From Glutamicibacter protophormiae (lineage in GTDB: Bacteria > Actinomycetota > Actinomycetes > Actinomycetales > Micrococcaceae), in contig NZ_BMPH01000002.1 of assembly GCF_014647495.1 (NCBI RefSeq), forward strand, positions 343,156 to 407,155: a DNA stretch of 64,000 nucleotides, written 5' to 3'. Position 1 is the first letter of the stretch. Every line of letters begins with the position of its first letter. The position numbers and the translations under genes were made by a program. The notes below the pieces were generated by a model. That model was not told where the DNA came from. It saw nothing but the letters and a program-made list of their open reading frames with translations, and made no database searches. Of this stretch, positions 54,451-63,027 are shown in pieces.

Positions 54451-55242
54451 CTACATGCCGCGGCTGACTGCGGCGCTCACCGCTGACGCGGCACGTGAAG
54501 CTTCATAGCAGACGCGTCGAAGCACGTTCATTTGGCTTTCGGGGTCGAACTTCCCGACCGGGCCGGACACAGAGAGGGCGGCAACCACCTGCCCCGAGGT
54601 GCTGAATACCGGGGCGGCAACACAGTTCAGACCCATCAGGATTTCTTCCCGGTCGAAGGCCAGATTATTGCGTTGGACCATAGCCAGTTCCCGGGCGAGC
54701 AGATCTGGGTCCGTGATGGTGTTCGCGGTCCACGCATGCATTTCCTCATCCATGGCGCGTGAAGCTGCACTAGGGTCGTAGGCGAGCAGGATCTTGCCCA
54801 CCGCCGTGCAGTAGGACGGGGCTCGACCGCCGATGCGCGACGGGCTGCGAACCGTCAGTTGGCCGTAGAGCTTGTTGAGGTACACCACGTCTGTTCCCTG
54901 GAGTACCGCCAGGTGCACGGTCTGCCGTGTCAGCTCATACAAGTTCACCAGATATGGGGTCAGGGCGTCGCGCAGCCGGGCATGGAGATCCGATTCCTGC
55001 GTGGTGCCCAGATCCTGAATCATGCGACCGAGCCGGTAGGCGTTGCCCGCCCGCTCCACCGCGTCGTTGTTCTGCAGTGACGCCAGCAGCCTGAAGGCCG
55101 TCGATTTCGAAAGGTCCGCCCGGCGAGCGAGTTCGCTGACCCCAACACCCGTCGTCGCTTGCTCGCCGAATGCATTCAGCAGGGCCATGGCCTTGTCTAC
55201 CGCGGTGCGGTTATCGCGCGCTGATAGAGCGGTGCGCGTCAT
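54451..55242 (-). CDS. IclR family transcriptional regulator (dioxygenase-adjacent)
   Basis: 263 residues. N-terminal HTH (AVDKAMALLNAFGEQATTGVGVSELARRADLSKSTAFRLLASL) and an IclR effector domain (PSYCTAVGKILLAY, NCVAAPVFSTSGQVVAALSVSGP). ATG at 55242 has GGAGCC 6 bases upstream. It is convergent with the dioxygenase operon and divergent from the XRE-cupin gene. IclR proteins often control aromatic catabolism, so it is one of two candidate readers of the 17-bp sites. Confidence 0.92.
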   Translation of the reverse strand: MTRTALSARDNRTAVDKAMALLNAFGEQATTGVGVSELARRADLSKSTAFRLLASLQNNDAVERAGNAYRLGRMIQDLGTTQESDLHARLRDALTPYLVNLYELTRQTVHLAVLQGTDVVYLNKLYGQLTVRSPSRIGGRAPSYCTAVGKILLAYDPSAASRAMDEEMHAWTANTITDPDLLARELAMVQRNNLAFDREEILMGLNCVAAPVFSTSGQVVAALSVSGPVGKFDPESQMNVLRRVCYEASRAASAVSAAVSRGM

Positions 55243-55325
55243 GTTTGGCTCCTTACACGTTGAGATGTGCAGCAACTGGACACTGAGCTGCAAAACAGAC
55301 GGTAATTCCAAGTGTGTCGCCGGCC

Positions 55326-55943
55326 ATGATGAATGTCAAACATGACAGTTCGGTAATTATAAGTGACAATTCTTGGGTGGAAACAAATAGTGTTGTAGCT
55401 GGAAACGTTCGCCGGTTTCGCCGGGAACGCGAACTTTCGCTGGGAGAACTGGCCAAGCGGGCAGGACTGTCCAAGCAGACTTTGTCGAAGATCGAAGCCG
55501 GGGAGGGTAATCCCACAGTCAGCACCTTGGAAATGATCTGCCAGGGGCTGGGCGTAAGACTGGGGGCCGTGTTGGCAACTTACGGCAGTAATGTGCGCCT
55601 GATGCGCGCAGCTGATCTTTCCGGCCAGGATCATCCCCTTGGCACCGAGTTCAGCCTGGACCGCGTGTACGGCACCGGCTATGTAGAGACGGGAATCTAC
55701 CAAGTCACCCCCGGGCAGATCACGAAAATTGCGCCACATTCACGTGGCACTTTACACCAGGTCTACGTGATATCCGGACACTTGAGAATCAGCGGGGAAA
55801 TCGAGAGCGTCGACGTTTCGACGGGAGATTATTTCAGATTTCCCGGAGATATCACCCACCACTATGAAGCCCTTGGCCAGTCTGCCACGGTGCACCTCAC
55901 CACGACGGCCCCGCAGGTGGCCCAGTTCAAGCCGCTTCACTGA
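55326..55943 (+). CDS. XRE-cupin transcriptional regulator
   Basis: 205 residues from ATG 55326. HTH_3 (VRRFRRERELSLGELAKRAGLSKQTLSKIEAGEGNPTVSTLEMI) followed by a C-terminal cupin sensor domain. No start has a good ribosome site. GTG 55377 would give a more usual length (188) and would free the repeat cluster 55333-55370 to act as operator. Confidence 0.85.
   Translation: MMNVKHDSSVIISDNSWVETNSVVAGNVRRFRRERELSLGELAKRAGLSKQTLSKIEAGEGNPTVSTLEMICQGLGVRLGAVLATYGSNVRLMRAADLSGQDHPLGTEFSLDRVYGTGYVETGIYQVTPGQITKIAPHSRGTLHQVYVISGHLRISGEIESVDVSTGDYFRFPGDITHHYEALGQSATVHLTTTAPQVAQFKPLH
55333..55370. promoter_or_regulatory. TGACA repeat cluster at the 5' end of the XRE-cupin gene
   Basis: TGTCA-N4-TGACA (55333-55346), then TGACAATT at 55363. 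The two TGACA copies are 21 bases apart, two helical turns. Candidate autoregulatory site. Confidence 0.4.
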
Positions 55944-56432
55944 GCTGCCGTCGAGCGGCCGTTGTCGCGGACGGAGCGCCCGGCGAACCCTGAACCCTGT
56001 CGAATGGCGTTGATCGCCAGCCGCGCGGCGTGGAACCGGTCAAGATCAAAGGCCGGGCAGGCCGATCAGGAGGCCGGGACCTCGGCGAATGCCGCTGCCG
56101 CGCTGCCAGGAAGTGTCCCTGCCGGTTGAACTGTCCGCTGGTCTCCTAGCATCCCAGCGCGCAGGGCAACCGGCCCAATGCCGGTGATTTCAAGCCTGAT
56201 AGCTTCATCCAGAGTTCCAGTCCCGCGTTCTGCGAGTTCCACGAGGTGCGGCATCCCGTCCCAGGTTGCCGCGGTCCTCTTGCCGTGATCGCAACACTCC
56301 TGCGGGAGAGGTTAGCGGGCACAGGCGGGGCGGGCGTACAGCCTGTGCCGTGGTGCGGAACAACATGTCGCGCACCACAGCAGCGCCCCAGAGACTTGGA
56401 GGAAACCACCAGAACTACGCAAGGAGACGTCG
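55944..56432. other. Intergenic region upstream of the MDR oxidoreductase
   Basis: About 490 bases with no gene I can support; short frames on both strands lack ribosome sites and family resemblance. It holds operator site 7 (56345-56361) and AAGGAG before 56433. Confidence 0.55.
56345..56361. promoter_or_regulatory. Operator-like 17-bp site upstream of the MDR oxidoreductase (site 7)
   Basis: Plus strand GTGCCG-TGGTG-CGGAAC. Its reverse matches site 1 at 16 of 17 positions. It is 72 bases before the start codon. Confidence 0.7.
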
Positions 56433-57404
56433 GTGCGCGCAGCTGTAGCAGTATCCCAGAATTTCGATGATCCGTTGTCGGGGCTTGCCCTGATGCAGAT
56501 GCCGGTGCCGGAGCCGACGGAGGGCTGGATCAAGGTCAAGGTCAGGGCCACGTCGATCAACATGCATGACCTGTGGACCCTTCGAGGTGTGGGGCATGAT
56601 CCCAAGAACATCCCCATCATTCTCGGCTGCGACGTCGCCGGGGTGACGGATGACGGGCGCGGGGTGATCGTCTACCCAGTGATCGCCGATGCGGAGGCCG
56701 GGGGCGGCGACGAAACCCTTGATCCGCGCCGCGCATTGCTGTCCGAAGAGCACCACGGCGGTTTCGCCGAGTACCTCCTTGTCCCCGAGCGGTGTGTGCT
56801 GGACAAACCCGGATCCCTGTCCTTCGAGGAAGCTGCTTGCCTGCCGGTCGCCTGGTCGACCGCTTACCGCATGCTGTTCACACAAGGGGCGCTGAAGCCG
56901 GGGGATCGCGTGCTGGTGCAGGGCGCCGGTGGCGGCGTCGCGAGCGCAGCAATCAGCTTGGCCGCGGCAGCGGGGGCAACCGTCTATGCGACAAGCCGCA
57001 GCCAGACCAATCGTGATCTGGCCCTCGAACTCGGCGCGGCAGAAGTTTTCGAGTCGGGAGAACGGCTTCCTGAACGCGTCGATCTGGTGATCGAAACGGT
57101 TGGCGAGGCAACATGGGCTCACTCGCTGCGCTGCCTGAAGCCGGGCGGGGCCATCGTGATCGCCGGGGCGACCAGCGGAACCAGTCCCGAGGCCGATCTC
57201 GGCAGGATCTTCTACCAGCAGCTGCGGGTGATCGGCTCGACCGGTTCAACGCGGCAGGAAACCCAGGACATGCTGCGTTTCGTCGAGACGAAGGGGCTGC
57301 GGCCCAAGATTGACCGCGTCCTGGCGCTGGAGGAAATCCATGCCGGGATGCAGGCGATGCTTGACGGCAATATCTCCGGAAAAATTGTCATCACCGTCGC
57401 ATAA
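56433..57404 (+). CDS. MDR/quinone-oxidoreductase-type alcohol dehydrogenase
   Basis: 323 residues of the medium-chain dehydrogenase/reductase superfamily. Substrate-binding N-terminus (VKVRATSINMHDLWTLRG), GCDVAGV, NADPH-binding VLVQGAGGGVASAAI, and a QOR-like length. The structural zinc cysteines are absent. GTG at 56433 has AAGGAG 6 bases upstream. The operator-like site upstream ties it to the aromatic island; a side-chain or enoyl reduction step is possible. Confidence 0.82.
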   Translation: MRAAVAVSQNFDDPLSGLALMQMPVPEPTEGWIKVKVRATSINMHDLWTLRGVGHDPKNIPIILGCDVAGVTDDGRGVIVYPVIADAEAGGGDETLDPRRALLSEEHHGGFAEYLLVPERCVLDKPGSLSFEEAACLPVAWSTAYRMLFTQGALKPGDRVLVQGAGGGVASAAISLAAAAGATVYATSRSQTNRDLALELGAAEVFESGERLPERVDLVIETVGEATWAHSLRCLKPGGAIVIAGATSGTSPEADLGRIFYQQLRVIGSTGSTRQETQDMLRFVETKGLRPKIDRVLALEEIHAGMQAMLDGNISGKIVITVA

Positions 57405-57507
57405 GCCGGCGCCCGGAGAGCATGCTCCGGACGGGCCCGGCCGCAGCGCAAGCGTGCGCAACGGCCGCGCCCGCGGGCCGCAGGGTTGCCGGGAATAGAA
57501 TGATTCC

Positions 57508-58164
57508 ATGAGTGAGCTGCGCGAACGCGATCCGGACGAACTGGTCCAGCCGATCATCCTGCGGATCGACAAGGAAGACCCGTCCACCGAGGACGAAGGC
57601 CTCTCGGCCGTCGCCCGCGCAGCAGTCATCGCCTACCTCAGGGCCCCGCAGGCTCCCGAGTGGCAAGTCTGGGCCGGGCAGGCATTTGCCAAATCGGTGC
57701 GCCGTGCCAATCCCAAGATGTTCGGCAAGGTGCTGGAGCTGTTCCCCGAGGCGATGGTGAGCGAGGTTGGTAAGGCGCAAGCCGTCGGCCTGCCGCCGTT
57801 GCCCGCGCACGATCTGCCGAAACTCATCGCCAAGCTGCAGGTATCGGGTACGCAGCTGCCCAAGAGCGCCGAGGTATTGGTCTCCGAGGTCACTATCGGC
57901 ATCAGGAAGTCGCTGCAGATGTCGACCGGCAAGGCGGCGGCGCAGAGCGCGCATGCGCTGTTCGCCTGGCTGACCGAGGAAAAGGGCGAGCGCATCGAAC
58001 GGTGGCTGTCCGCCCATGCACCGGTCGGGATCCAACACCTGTCTGATGAGGACTTTGATCGGATCAGCGAGCAAGCCGCGGGACCGGTGATCCAGGATGC
58101 GGGCCGCACGGAAATCGAGCCCGGTTCGGAAACCGCTTTTGTATACATGAAAACAACTAAGTGA
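57508..58164 (+). CDS. Peptidyl-tRNA hydrolase, Pth2-like
   Basis: 218 residues. The C-terminal half resembles a Pth2 domain (RKSLQMSTGKAAAQSAHALFAWL, the GKxxAQxxHA pattern). A domain of about 100 residues precedes it. Pth2 enzymes recycle peptidyl-tRNA; here the start of the domain is atypical, so activity is not certain. ATG at 57508. Confidence 0.75.
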   Translation: MSELRERDPDELVQPIILRIDKEDPSTEDEGLSAVARAAVIAYLRAPQAPEWQVWAGQAFAKSVRRANPKMFGKVLELFPEAMVSEVGKAQAVGLPPLPAHDLPKLIAKLQVSGTQLPKSAEVLVSEVTIGIRKSLQMSTGKAAAQSAHALFAWLTEEKGERIERWLSAHAPVGIQHLSDEDFDRISEQAAGPVIQDAGRTEIEPGSETAFVYMKTTK

Positions 58165-58304
58165 ATTTCGAGTGTGAAAATACTGTATTTTCTCTGGGTA
58201 TGTCATTCTAAGAGTGGCAGCCGTAACTGGAGGACTACCGACGGGCAGCTGTCGTCCAGTTTCCGGCCTCACTGAGCAGTGAGGATCAGACCGAAAGAAC
58301 CCAG
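58165..58304 (+). other. Leader of the SH3-repeat gene with two hairpins
   Basis: Two stems are visible: 58227-58235 with 58251-58259 (one mismatch), and a perfect 7-bp stem 58267-58273 with 58278-58284 just before the ribosome site. I compared it with c-di-AMP and c-di-GMP riboswitch cores from memory and found no match. Confidence 0.4.
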
Positions 58305-60872
58305 ATGCCCCGTCGCACTCGCGCGCTAGGCCTTGCCCTGGCGCTGTCACTATGCCTGAGCCCCGTGATCCCGGCCGCCGCAGCGCCGAGCATCGCTCCC
58401 GCCCAGGAAGTAGCACTTGCCGCAGCGGTCAAAACCGTCAGCAAGAAAACCATACAGAACCTGAACCTGCGCCAGAGCGCCAGCGCTTCGTCCAAATCGC
58501 TGCTCGTGATTCCCAAGAACGCCACGGTCAAGGTCGGCGCCACGAGCAACGGCTGGTCTCAGACCAGCTACGGCAACAAGACCGGCTGGGTCTCGGCGAA
58601 GTTCCTGGTAAATGTTCCAGCGACCTCCACCGCGAAAACCAAGACCTACCGCTACCTGGGCTCCTACCAGGTGCTGAGGCAGAACCCGTCGGCCACGGCC
58701 AAATCGCTGGGGGAGCTGCAGCGCCGAACCAAGGTCGAGCGGCTGGGGGCAACCGGTTCCTGGACCAAGATCAAGTCGGGCGGCAAGACCGGGTTCGTTC
58801 CCACGAACCAGCTGTCGAACACTGCGCCGGCTATTGCGTATCGCTGGGCCAAGACCAAGCAGCCGATCTACAAGAGCACCTCGACCAGCTCCGCCAAGGT
58901 TGCGACCCTCGCCTCCGGGGCGAAGGTCCAGTGGCTGCGCAACTACGGCAGCTGGAGCTCGGTGTCGGTTTCGGGCAAGACCGGATGGATCCAGAGCAAG
59001 CACCTGGGTGCCACCGCACCGCTGAAGGTGATCGGTTCGCGCTGGAGCATTGACACCACGGTGGTCCGCGCGACCCCGTCGTCCAAGGCGAAATCGATGG
59101 GAAGCATCCCGGCAGGCCAGCAGCTGAGCCTGTACTCGACCAGCGGCTCGTGGGCCAAGGTCAAGACCTCCAAGGGCATCGGCTGGGTGCCGGCTGCCTC
59201 GCTGGTGGCCACGGCGTACAAGCCGGTAGCCAGCAAGTCCTACTGGACCGGGGCGAATCTCGCCTTGAAGTCGGCGAACTCCGCTGGCAGCAAGAGCCTG
59301 GGCACCATCGCCAAGGGGCAGAAGGTCACCGCCATCGGCACCGCCAACGGCTGGACCCGGATCAAGTCAGCCAAGGGCACCGGCTGGGTGCCGTCCAAGA
59401 ACCTGCTGGGCAAGGCCCCGGTTCTCGACAAGGTCATCGGATCGCGCTGGACCATCGACAAGACCGTTGTCCGCGCCACCGCCTCGACCAAGGCCAAGTC
59501 CCTAGGGACCGCCTACGCCGGCCAGAAGTTGAGCCTGTACTCGACCAACGGCTCCTGGTCGAAGGTCAAAACCGCCCAGGGCGCCGGCTGGGTTCCCACC
59601 TCCTCGCTGGTGACCACCGCCTACAAGCCGGTGTCCAACACGTCCTACTGGACCACCGCCGGCACCACGCTGCGCGCGTCCAACAACGGCAGCTCGAAGT
59701 CTCTGGGCTCCCTGGCCAAGGGCCAGAAGGTCACAGCCATCGGCACCGCCAACGGCTGGACCCGCGTCAAGTCCTCCAAGGGGACCGGCTGGGTGCCGGC
59801 AAAACACCTGAGCTCCAAGGCCCCGGTCGTGGACAAGGTCATCGGCACCCGCTGGAGCATGGACGCAACGGCGGTGCGGACCTCGGCGTCGTCCTCCGCG
59901 AAGTCGCTGGGCACCATTCCAGCCGGCCAGCAGCTCAGCCTCTACGCAACCAGCGGCTCATGGTCGAAGGTCAAGACTTCCAAGGGAACCGGCTGGGTTC
60001 CGACCTCCACGCTGATGAACTCGGCCTACGCCGTGATCGCCAGCAAGCCCTACTGGGCCACCACCAACGTGAACCAGCGCGCCGGAAGTTCGGTGAACAC
60101 CACGTCTCAGGGCGTGCTGTCCACAAATGAAAAGGTCACCGCCCTGGGCTCCGCCAACGGCTGGATCCGCGTGAAGAGCCGGCTCGGCACCGGCTGGGTG
60201 TCGGGAGCCTACCTCTCGGCATCCAAGCCGAGCCTGCCGCTGCCGTCGGATCCGCCGCCGCCCGCAGCGGACGCCAGCCACCGCTGGACCACCGCGAGCG
60301 TCAACCTGCGCACCGGCGCCGGAACCCAGTACGCATCCAAGGGCGTGGTGTCGCTGGGTGAAAAGGTCACCTACCTGAAGACCGCGAACGGCTGGGCCAA
60401 CGTGGGCACCAGCCTGGGCAGCGGATGGATCAAGGACGACTACCTGAGCACCAAGGCCACCGTCTCGGTGCAGCCCGACACCCAGAAGGTCATCGACGCG
60501 GTCAAGGGCCGCTTCGCAGACGGCATCAGCGCCATCTATACGCTGCGCAGCGGCTCGACCGGGCACAGCAGCGGCAAGGCCGCGGACTTGATGATCCGCA
60601 ACTACAAGACCGCAACGGGCGTGGCCAACGGCGACAAGATCGCGCAGTTCCTGCTCGATAACCGCGACCAGTTGGGTGTCTCCTACCTGATCTGGCAGGA
60701 CGAGATCTGGCTTCCAACCACCGGATGGACTGCCTACTCCACCTCCGGCAAGTACGGAAACCAGTTCACCGGCAACTGGAACGACACCACCCGCCACATG
60801 GACCACATCCATGTCGAGGTCTACGGCAACGCCGCGAACAACAAGCCGCTGGACCTCAGCGCACTGCGCTAG
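58305..60872 (+). CDS. Secreted SH3b-repeat protein with M15-like C-terminal domain
   Basis: 855 residues. Signal peptide 1-27 (ALGLALALSLCLSPVIPAAAA). About ten bacterial SH3 repeats (GW.P/S...L endings) occupy residues 45-710. Six of them form three tandem pairs of exactly 135 residues (242-376, 377-511, 512-646). A Pro-rich linker (LPLPSDPPPPAA) and a tenth SH3 repeat precede a C-terminal domain (about 725-855). That domain has GHSSGKAADLM and MDHIHVEV, which fits the metal-binding HxxxxxxD and HxH pattern of M15-type or ARB_07466-type peptidases. I infer a wall-bound peptidoglycan hydrolase. A strong terminator follows. Confidence 0.85.
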   Translation: MPRRTRALGLALALSLCLSPVIPAAAAPSIAPAQEVALAAAVKTVSKKTIQNLNLRQSASASSKSLLVIPKNATVKVGATSNGWSQTSYGNKTGWVSAKFLVNVPATSTAKTKTYRYLGSYQVLRQNPSATAKSLGELQRRTKVERLGATGSWTKIKSGGKTGFVPTNQLSNTAPAIAYRWAKTKQPIYKSTSTSSAKVATLASGAKVQWLRNYGSWSSVSVSGKTGWIQSKHLGATAPLKVIGSRWSIDTTVVRATPSSKAKSMGSIPAGQQLSLYSTSGSWAKVKTSKGIGWVPAASLVATAYKPVASKSYWTGANLALKSANSAGSKSLGTIAKGQKVTAIGTANGWTRIKSAKGTGWVPSKNLLGKAPVLDKVIGSRWTIDKTVVRATASTKAKSLGTAYAGQKLSLYSTNGSWSKVKTAQGAGWVPTSSLVTTAYKPVSNTSYWTTAGTTLRASNNGSSKSLGSLAKGQKVTAIGTANGWTRVKSSKGTGWVPAKHLSSKAPVVDKVIGTRWSMDATAVRTSASSSAKSLGTIPAGQQLSLYATSGSWSKVKTSKGTGWVPTSTLMNSAYAVIASKPYWATTNVNQRAGSSVNTTSQGVLSTNEKVTALGSANGWIRVKSRLGTGWVSGAYLSASKPSLPLPSDPPPPAADASHRWTTASVNLRTGAGTQYASKGVVSLGEKVTYLKTANGWANVGTSLGSGWIKDDYLSTKATVSVQPDTQKVIDAVKGRFADGISAIYTLRSGSTGHSSGKAADLMIRNYKTATGVANGDKIAQFLLDNRDQLGVSYLIWQDEIWLPTTGWTAYSTSGKYGNQFTGNWNDTTRHMDHIHVEVYGNAANNKPLDLSALR
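59028..60242 (+). repeat. 405-bp tandem repeat, three copies, inside the SH3 gene
   Basis: Units begin at 59028, 59433 and 59838 (VIGSRW, VIGSRW, VIGTRW). Copies 1 and 2 are nearly the same in places; copy 3 is more diverged at its end. Confidence 0.9.
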
Positions 60873-60914
60873 CAGGTGCGGGCCTCACGGCCCGCACGCT
60901 GGCGACGGCAAATC

Positions 60915-60965
60915 AACAGGCCCCGGAACGACGCCGCTTCAGCGGCGCGTTCCGGGGCCTGTTTT
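60915..60965 (+). terminator. Strong rho-independent terminator after the SH3 gene
   Basis: 16-bp outer stem (60915-60930 with 60948-60963) and a 6-bp inner stem with TTCA loop, then TTTT. A smaller GC hairpin (60877-60896) precedes it. Confidence 0.93.
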
Positions 60966-60982
60966 CGTGCGCCGGATGCGCG

Positions 60983-61969
60983 GTGAGGGTTGCTGGTTCG
61001 CTCCGGTTTGCCGACGGACGAACCGACGTCGTGACCGGCTATTCCGTGGCCGAACGTCCCGAAACCGGAGAACGGCCGATCTGGTACGGCGGGGGACACC
61101 TTGGCCGTGATCTGACGCTGCCGAGGCTACGTGATGGCTGGCCCGATACTCCCACCGGAGCAACCGAGGCCGCCGCCGAATGGAATGCCGCTAAGCGCGG
61201 TCGCCGCATCGTCGCGCCGGGCCGCGAAGCGCACGAGCCCAATCCGGAATTGTGGGATCAGCGCAACGCTGAACTGCGTGAGCTGGTGGACCGGCTGCGT
61301 GCTGTCCCAGTCGATGACCGTGACACCTGGGCGACCGTGGCGCGCCAAACCCCCGGTGCCTTGGCCGCCTGGTCCAACGCGACCGAGAGCACTCCCGGAG
61401 ACCTCGCCGCCGCAGCCGAAGCGCTGTCCCGTTCGGCGCAAACGTATGAACATACCGTGAGCCCTGAAAAGGCCGGAACGGTGGCCCTGTCCGGTGCAGC
61501 CATGCTATTGGCCAGTGCTGCCCGTGGAGGACAGGGCACTGTCGCTCAGGCGGCAATGGTGCGTCAGCTCTTGCGTCTGACCCAGGCAGTGCATGACGCC
61601 TGTGTGGCAGGACAGCAGGTACGGCAAGCGAAGCTGTTGGCCGAGGATACTCGCGCGCGGCTGGTCAGTGTTCGTGACGCCATGCCTCAGGTGCCTACCT
61701 CGGCCAGCGCCAATGGCGCCGCCACGACAACCATTGAACGCCCTCGCACGCTTGATCCCGAGGTGCAGGTTATGCTTGACCGGCTGCACGCCGGGCAGGG
61801 CAAGCCCGCCACCGCGGCGGCGTCCCCCCATCCCCAACAAGATCGAACCAGCCAAGACCCATCAGACCACCAAGCCGGGTACGGACCGCGGCCCGGAACG
61901 ATAGGAAAAGGGGGCCGATCATGGCCGAGGAAACAGATGGAATTGAGGAAGCCTTCGAAGGCCAATTGA
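60983..61969 (+). pseudogene. Relaxase/mobilization protein, C-terminal fragment
   Basis: About 328 residues if read from GTG 60983. The sequence matches the C-terminal half of actinobacterial plasmid relaxases as I recall them: YSVAERPETGERPIWYGGGHLGRDLTLPRLR, then AWSNATESTPGDLAAAAEALSRSAQTY and VAQAAMVRQLLRLTQAVHDA. The N-terminal nuclease half with its catalytic Tyr and His triad is missing. Coding starts just after the SH3 gene terminator, so the 5' part was probably lost at an insertion junction. It overlaps the next frame by 49 bases, as in plasmid mob operons. Confidence 0.65.
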
Positions 61970-62780
61970 GAGTCCTGGTCACCGCTGCTGGGCAAATTGC
62001 CGAACGGATGGCCAGAGCCCGCGAGTACGCTTTACGCCGAGCTCAAGCGTCCAGCGAGCAGGAAGCCCGCGAGCTGCAATCCCGGTTCGCCGCAGAGCAG
62101 CGCGCTGCCCGGGCGGAGATGGGCAACGTTCATCGAGCCGAGTGGTGGGACCGGGCCACCCCGGAGCAGATCGGCCACACCTGCCAGGTGACCCGCGCCT
62201 GGTCCAAGGAAGAACCCGAAGCGGTTCGTGCTGAACAGAGATGCGCGATGAGCTGCGCACCCGCTACGCGGTCGACGTCGAGAATGCGGGAGCAGACCCC
62301 GAGGCAGTCCGCCAGGCGGTCCAACGCGAGCTGGCCAGGTCGGAGCATGACCGGGCGGCCGCGGCCGCCGAACAGTCGCGCTCCGAGCAGGAACGAGTCG
62401 AAGCGCAACGGCTGATGACGATGGCAGACCACGATGAGCGCCGGGCCGAGGAATCCCGGGCAGCTGCCGAACATGAGCCGGACCCCGAGGAACGCGTGCG
62501 CGCCGCCGCCGAAGCTGAACAGCGCGAGGCACAGGCCGACAGTGCCCGAGAGGACGGGCACACCGTCTACGACAGCGCCGAGCGTCGCGCAGGCACCGCT
62601 CAGAGTCTCGAAGCACAGGGCATCGACCGCGAGGTGGTGGCCACGCGCATGCGGGCAGACGTCAGTCAGGGCAAGCCCGCCACCGAGGCCGTCAAGGGCG
62701 CCGGGAAGGCCAAAGCACCCAAGGCCCGCAAGACCCGCGGCCCCGGCGCTCAAGCCCAACGAGCGGGCCTGGATCGGTGA
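61921..62780 (+). pseudogene. Mobilization accessory protein, broken by a frameshift
   Basis: Two frames together form one Ala/Glu/Arg-rich coiled-coil protein. Frame 1 starts at ATG 61921 (MAEETDGIEEAFEGQLRV) and stays coherent to about 62236, after which its translation becomes Ser/Pro/Arg noise up to 62415. The coherent protein resumes in another frame at ATG 62241 (MRDELRTRYAVDVENAGADP) and runs to 62780. One missing base near 62236-62240 explains both. It overlaps the relaxase fragment upstream. I see no slippery sequence, so decay is likelier than programmed frameshifting. Confidence 0.65.
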
Positions 62781-62797
62781 GAAGCGAGTCCACGACC

Positions 62798-62852
62798 CAC
62801 AACACAAGAGAGGGACCGCACCTACTAGGTGCGGTCCCTCTCTTGTGTTGTG
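62798..62852. repeat. Perfect 26-bp inverted repeat with 3-base loop
   Basis: Arms 62798-62823 and 62827-62852 are perfectly complementary; the loop is ACT. No T run follows. It lies 18 bases after the mobilization gene. Confidence 0.95.
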
Positions 62853-63027
62853 TGCTATGTCGCATTCGGAGGTCTTGTCATTTTCGCTCACTATGTTTGG
62901 CGCAATAGGCGAATAGTCAAATCGATCTTAAATATTTCATGACTAAATGTTTGTTTTTACAGTAGTTGTATAAGTAATGTAATATCGGCTCAAGTAATCG
63001 TAACTTTCAACAACTTGAGTGTTAATT
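62853..63027. other. AT-rich stretch before the small secreted peptide
   Basis: The 60 bases 62941-63000 contain 18 G+C, far below the rest of the window. No gene is seen; it presumably holds the promoter of the next small gene. Confidence 0.6.

Noticed and set aside
55944..56432. Short frames in the gap after the XRE-cupin gene
   Set aside because: All are under 90 residues, lack ribosome sites and family resemblance, and conflict with each other.
58165..58304. Possible riboswitch upstream of the wall hydrolase-like gene
   Set aside because: Two hairpins exist, but no conserved c-di-AMP or c-di-GMP core could be recognised.
62236..62241. Programmed frameshift in the mobilization protein gene
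   Set aside because: No X XXY YYZ heptamer is present at the junction; a one-base loss in a decaying gene explains it better.
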